64,000 nt of DNA from Lumbricus terrestris (taxonomy: Eukaryota; Annelida; Clitellata; Crassiclitellata; Lumbricidae). The position numbers and the translations under genes are program-made. Shown in pieces: positions 61,285 through 64,000 of this stretch (positions are counted from its first letter, which is position 1; every line of letters starts with the position of its first letter). The stretch spans positions 18,832,207-18,896,206 of the forward strand of contig OX457047.1 in assembly GCA_949752735.1 (NCBI GenBank), given 5' to 3'. The notes beneath the pieces were generated by a model that saw only the letters and a list, made by a program, of their open reading frames with translations, did not search any database and was not told where the DNA came from.

Positions 61285-63360
61285 ACGTGTGGGTGTGCGT
61301 GCATGTATGGGTGTGTGTCTGTGTAAGAGGTATTGGATTGCTTTTGATCATAACTGTGTAAGAGATTGTATCTTAGACTTGACGAAACTGTAAATAGTGC
61401 TGAAAATGACTGCTTAAGTGGTGCCATTCATACAGACAGAGTTTGTGAAGGAACTTGCCTAGTCAATGAAAACAGACTGTCAAACTGCACAAGGAATCAG
61501 GCATTGGTCCATTGTCTGGTGTATTGTCTATAATAGGCCTATATCACATCTCAAATGAAAGCTGCAAGAGACCAGTTTGCACCTAAAGTGACATTCTTTA
61601 CAGCAGGACTGTTCAGTTTAAATCCATAATTTATATTTATTGATGGCCAGTGGTCATGTTATTGACAATTCAAAGCACATGTTATTGACAATTCAAAGCA
61701 CATGTTATTGACAATTCAAAGCACATGTTATTGACAATTCAAAGCACATGTTATTGACAATTCAAAGCACATATTATTGACAATTCAAAGCACATGTTAT
61801 TGACAATTCAAAGCACATGTTATTGACAATTCAAAGCACTTGTTATTGACAATTCAAAGCACATGTTATTGACAATTCAAAGCACATGTTATTGACAATT
61901 CAAAGCACATGTTATTGGCAATTCAAAGCACATGTTATTGACAATTCAAAGCACATGCTATTGACAATTCAAAGCACTTGTTATTGACAATTCAAGGCAG
62001 ATGTTCAGACAAATGCAGGTCTCTGTGTGATCTTTGTCATCTTCCATTAGTTAATGTTGCTGAAGGTGTAATGGAGTAAGTAAATACAGGTAACGACAAT
62101 TGTTAGGTGAACACTGCAGCAACAATTGTTAGGTCCAGCACTGCTTAACAAAAATCATGAAGACAATAATACATACTGTAGATGAAAAACTCCATTTCTA
62201 CTTAGTTTGGTTTGTAATGGAGAGCCAGATAAGTTTGATTGAAACTGTTTGTTGAATAATCATTAGCCATGCAACAGATAAATCAAATTATGAAAGTTCT
62301 GCCTAAGATCTTAACCATTTCAAGTGCTGGTGTGTAAGAGGCAAAAGCATTTCAAGTGCTGGTGTGTAAGGGTCAATCCAAATGAATCCAAAGTGGTAAA
62401 AAGTACAGCTGTCAGCCTTTTACAGGTTGCAAGTTCAACTCTGCATAACACAGTTTTGCGATCAGATAGAATGATGGTAAGAAATAAGATGGTGTGTGTT
62501 AGTAGTAGAGGAATGTATACACATTCCATTGGGATGACAGTAAATTGCATATATATTTTCTTTGTGTTAATCATTTTATATATATATTGTTTGTTTGTGT
62601 TTATCATTTTCATAATAGCTAGTGCTTTAATTAATGAAGTGAAATAAAATCTTTCAGATAGAGCATTCAATTTCTCATCTGGTCAGCACCCTGCCGTCAC
62701 ACGCTCCAGACTACGAAGCTCTTCGATTCTATCTCACGCTTCCGTGCTCCTCGTATTTCGATCCTCCGCTCAATCAAAGTCTCATCTGCGCGTTTGGAAA
62801 GGCCATCTTTCTGCTGGAGAAAAATCCTGCAAAAGTCATTGGTAACGTTTTCAATTTATAATGTCACTCTTTCTCATCCTTTTGTCAATTGAAATTAATT
62901 TGTATCTGAAAGAAATAACCTTTCCTCAATTAATTTAATCGTGATCATGAATTTGTATAGCACCAGGAGAAACTGCTCAGAGTCGCTCTCGACCTGACAG
63001 CACAAAGCCGCAATCAAAGAGAATGACTTTCAAATGCTTGCAGAAAAGGGGCAAAGGAAGACCAAGGAGTCTATTGTAGTGACTGCAAGTATCTTTTTCC
63101 AGAAAGATGTGATCAAACACTCTATGATCGTGATTTCAAAGTCTTAATTTTGCAAGTATCTTATTTAAGAAAGATGTGATCAAACAGTGTAAAAATACTT
63201 ATGATCATGATTTCAAAGTCTTGATTTTTAGTTTTATTTTCTATGTCAAAATCTTTTTAATCATTCTGCATTGCATTGTATACCGGTATGCATTATTCTG
63301 TTATTTTTAGACATGTGGTGGAGTCAACTAGGACCGGACTACCTGGTGCACATGATTCAG
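46097..63360 (+). CDS. HERC4: HERC4-like E3 ubiquitin ligase, 5' part (13 exons, runs off window)
   Basis: Exons: 46097-46343, 47257-47419, 48290-48366, 49244-49433, 50314-50351, 51229-51320, 53544-53674, 54134-54347, 57370-57497, 60182-60238, 60986-61097, 62658-62841, 63311-63360. Frame is kept at every GT/AG junction (561 codons). Roughly the first 310 residues are RCC1 repeats with repeated G-Q-L-G and A/V-C/A-G-x-x-H motifs: CWGNVAEGQLGLGG, SCGSNDYGQLGHEK, TWGDNSCGQLG, SWGSNEKGQLGH, FGWGFNRYGQLG, TWGAGMYGQLGH, SFGLGGNGQLGTG. Later exons match the middle region of small HERCs (CWNGSLL, LRFYLTLP, DMWWSQLGPDYL). The HECT catalytic domain should lie past the window end. The N-terminus resembles HERC4 more than HERC3. 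A candidate 5' UTR acceptor lies at 46018. Exons 9 and 10 are the least conserved; the rest are secure. Confidence 0.9.
46895..46957. mobile_element. 63-bp piggyBac-type mini-hairpin
   Basis: CCCTTTAATGCCG and its perfect inverse CGGCATTAAAGGG bound 63 bp, with TTAA on each side (46891-46894, 46958-46961). TTAA duplication plus CCC ends are the piggyBac signature. The core has a further small palindrome (GGTATAGGATTTCCCATACC). It lies in intron 1 of the HERC4-like gene. Confidence 0.72.
47500..47935. mobile_element. Retroelement-like repeat with polypyrimidine core
   Basis: Begins 'actagctgtacccggc', a head I know from dispersed metazoan retroelements, continues into about 240 bp of (CCTCC)n (47545-47770) and ends 'atttatatagattatt'. 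HERC4-like intron 2. Family not assigned. Confidence 0.5.
48530..48840. repeat. About 65-bp degenerate tandem repeat
   Basis: Four to five units of 'gggttttactgtagg' + 'tactaaaaggtttgga' + 'cagagctctatgaat' lie in HERC4-like intron 3. Confidence 0.85.
49076..49220. repeat. (GAT)n(GGT)n(GAT)n microsatellite
   Basis: Trinucleotide tract ending 24 bp before HERC4-like exon 4; it is open in the exon's frame as Asp/Gly runs. Confidence 0.97.
49560..49940 (-). mobile_element. LINE C-terminal and 3' remnant
   Basis: Minus strand reads SPSVWNSLPLEI and FYTLFQTFLYRRGW, then a tail with inverted GGGTTTCTCGAAGGG/CCATATAAATTT ending near 49560. Intron 4 of the HERC4-like gene. Confidence 0.6.
49941..50320 (-). 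mobile_element. LINE C-terminal and 3' remnant, second copy
   Basis: Minus strand reads FVSIGPSLWNALSPSVHST and SLLKTCFFSRE, then GCGCCTCTGAACGG and AGAGGCGCTTTATAAATG, a hairpin tail. Adjacent to the previous copy in tandem orientation, ending just before HERC4-like exon 5. Confidence 0.6.
51830..52090 (+). mobile_element. LINE 3' remnant
   Basis: Shifted frames read PSIWNDLPSKLNLLHLTN then RGWPGSTPEKV and end in a TGAA tetranucleotide run (52057-52080). HERC4-like intron 6. Confidence 0.55.
52440..53380. mobile_element. Foldback-type element with tandem-repeat ends, in HERC4-like intron 6
   Basis: 941 bp with perfect duplications GTTTTTAC (52432-52439, 53381-53388). The left end starts GGCTCTAGGACCATTGCTC and reiterates 'attgctcatagg' to about 52555. 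The right end (about 53137-53375) is a long inverted array of 'cctatgagcaat'. The roughly 580-bp core is non-repetitive and holds a 66-codon open frame (52726-52926) of unknown origin. Confidence 0.84.
54963..56110. mobile_element. Non-autonomous hAT element, 1,148 bp, in HERC4-like intron 8
   Basis: Ends CAGCGGTTCTCAACC and GGTTGAGAACCGTTG, perfect duplications TCATTGTA (54955-54962, 56111-56118). Same family as 38382-39923, with fewer internal repeat units. No transposase. Confidence 0.9.
56161..57143. mobile_element. Mariner/Tc1-type deletion derivative with about 190-bp inverted ends
   Basis: Starts CAGGGTGGGCCAGCATAAA and ends with its inverse, between TA dinucleotides (56159-56160, 57144-57145). 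Inverted arms match almost perfectly over about 56161-56345 and 56960-57143. The core (about 56390-56870) keeps scraps that look like the N-terminal part of a transposase (QDNDQGRP, KTGRLGS) but no catalytic domain. Located in HERC4-like intron 8. Confidence 0.88.
57540..57870. repeat. About 24-26-bp tandem repeat 'tttcaggaccac'
   Basis: About 13 alternating units of 'gtgtttcaggaccacataag' and 'gtttcaggaccacagttaag' lie just after HERC4-like exon 9. Confidence 0.93.
58020..59820 (-). mobile_element. 5'-truncated non-LTR retrotransposon (LINE) with reverse transcriptase
   Basis: An uninterrupted minus-strand frame runs from about 59818 to 58302. It reads through LKIAKVVPIFKRG, NYRPISVLP, FDLAKAFDTV, GVPQGSNLGPLLFLLFINDL and the catalytic FADD (about residue 162 from the first Met), to a C-terminal region with TRLFSIRFSGPNVWNSIP. 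Upstream, a stop near 59818 and loss of homology indicate 5' truncation, so the endonuclease is missing. The 3' untranslated part (58301 to about 58020) ends in a TTGA-type tetranucleotide run at about 57990-58019. The element sits antisense in the HERC4-like intron between exons 9 and 10. It is a CR1/Jockey-like RT by motif; the exact clade is not determined. Confidence 0.9.
60640..60855 (-). mobile_element. tRNA-derived SINE with LINE-like 3' hairpin
   Basis: Minus strand runs from A box (GGTGTAGTGGTGGC) and B box (GGTTCGAATCC) through a central ACCTTGGGCAAGTCC block to a tail CGCGCCTCTGAGTAGCGG... AGAGGCGCTATAAC. The tail matches the 3' hairpin of the LINE remnants nearby (for example 49935-49990), implying mobilisation by that LINE. 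Confidence 0.68.
61246..61320. repeat. (GT)n microsatellite
   Basis: About 36 bp of pure GT followed by interrupted GT in HERC4-like intron. Confidence 0.96.
61650..61998. repeat. 23-bp tandem repeat, about 15 copies
   Basis: Unit 'catgttattgacaattcaa' plus 'agca', nearly homogeneous, in the HERC4-like intron between exons 11 and 12. Confidence 0.95.
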
Positions 63361-64000
63361 GTATGTTTGCATTTCTGCTTGTATTAATTAATTAATTAAT
63401 TAAAATTAATAAGTTACTTATAAATGTCTTTCAAAATGTCATTGTATAATGCACAATTGATCATCTGTTGGTGCATTGTCTACTACTACAGAGAGGCAAC
63501 CTATTGTTTATTAATTTGCAAGTATATAAAAAGTAAGTCTTAGTTTGTTGAAGTACTACTGTGAAGTGATCATAGCCCAGTCTTAGTTAAAGATAACTGT
63601 TTATTGTGGGCCTGTAATTGAACAGTTGCAAGTTTGGGCATACCGAGTGGTTCCATGTAGCAAGCCTTGGTCAGTTGTTTGTTTAAACCTGTCTCAGTCA
63701 GTCACCACCTGCACACAGTGCACAGGCTGACAAGTAGATAGTGCCTCAATTCTGCTGCACTACAGACACAGTAGGTATACTTTCGGATAAAAGATGTGTG
63801 CTACATCCCTGTGTGGACAAGAACGATGAAGACTTCGATCTAGAAGAAGGCTCAAATGTTCAATGAATAATAATAATAATAATAACAATGATTAATGACT
63901 GCACAGTTACGGCATTTTCTTAACAAACTCAAACATAATTTACGAACTCGGTTTAATTGCTTCCTTACTGCTGGTGAAATGTTGGACTTTTAATCTTAAT
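63361..64000. other. Intron of the HERC4-like gene at window end
   Basis: Begins with a GTATGT donor. Contains an ATTA run (63385-63400) and AATAAT microsatellite (63868-63885). No exon seen before the window ends. Confidence 0.6.

Overview
This is a eukaryotic (metazoan, very probably marine invertebrate) genomic window. Genes are split by GT-AG introns with consistent phases, intergenic DNA is AT-rich and crowded with transposable elements, and the AGGCCT-centred palindrome 'taggcctac' recurs throughout. Two genes encode a three-part protein (signal peptide plus coiled coil, LDL-receptor class A module, C-terminal barrel) that I recognise as a linker chain of giant extracellular hexagonal-bilayer haemoglobin. 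That points to an annelid or annelid-like lophotrochozoan, but this is inference; linker-like genes may exist in other phyla. 

Layout. (1) About 140-25,265 is a large inverted segmental duplication. Its left arm (about 140-15,545) and right arm (about 19,062-25,265) each carry one complete three-exon linker gene. The two genes are head-to-head, 3.7 kb apart. The arms differ mainly by insertions, so each arm serves as the empty site for elements in the other. (2) 25,280-27,727 holds a long GA microsatellite, two unrecognised short ORFs and repeat debris. (3) 27,732-35,231 is a complete, apparently young Ty3/Gypsy LTR retrotransposon on the minus strand, with a 1,590-residue Gag-Pol, two 1,069-bp LTRs and a TTAA target duplication. 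(4) 37,030-43,794 (+) is a seven-exon TARBP2/PRKRA/Loquacious-type gene with three double-stranded-RNA-binding domains (341 aa in my model). (5) 46,097 to the window end (+) is a HERC4-like gene; 13 coding exons (561 codons) are visible, covering the RCC1 repeats and the middle region, while the HECT domain lies beyond the window. A 5'-truncated LINE with a reverse transcriptase lies antisense in one of its introns. 

Mobile DNA. At least eleven hAT-type insertions can be delimited to the base by 8-bp target duplications. There are also two precisely delimited foldback-like elements, whose inverted ends are built from short tandem repeats (8,974-9,397 and 52,440-53,380), and a probable third (17,475-18,251). 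A mariner/Tc1-type deletion derivative, a 63-bp piggyBac-type hairpin, tRNA-derived SINEs and several LINE tails complete the set. 

How the genes work together. The two linker genes would supply subunits of one secreted complex. The TARBP2-like gene (Dicer partner in small-RNA biogenesis) and the HERC4-like gene (ubiquitin ligase) are ordinary housekeeping neighbours with no evident functional tie to the linkers. The most unusual biology is the inverted linker pair, whose divergence rises with distance from the centre, and the foldback family.
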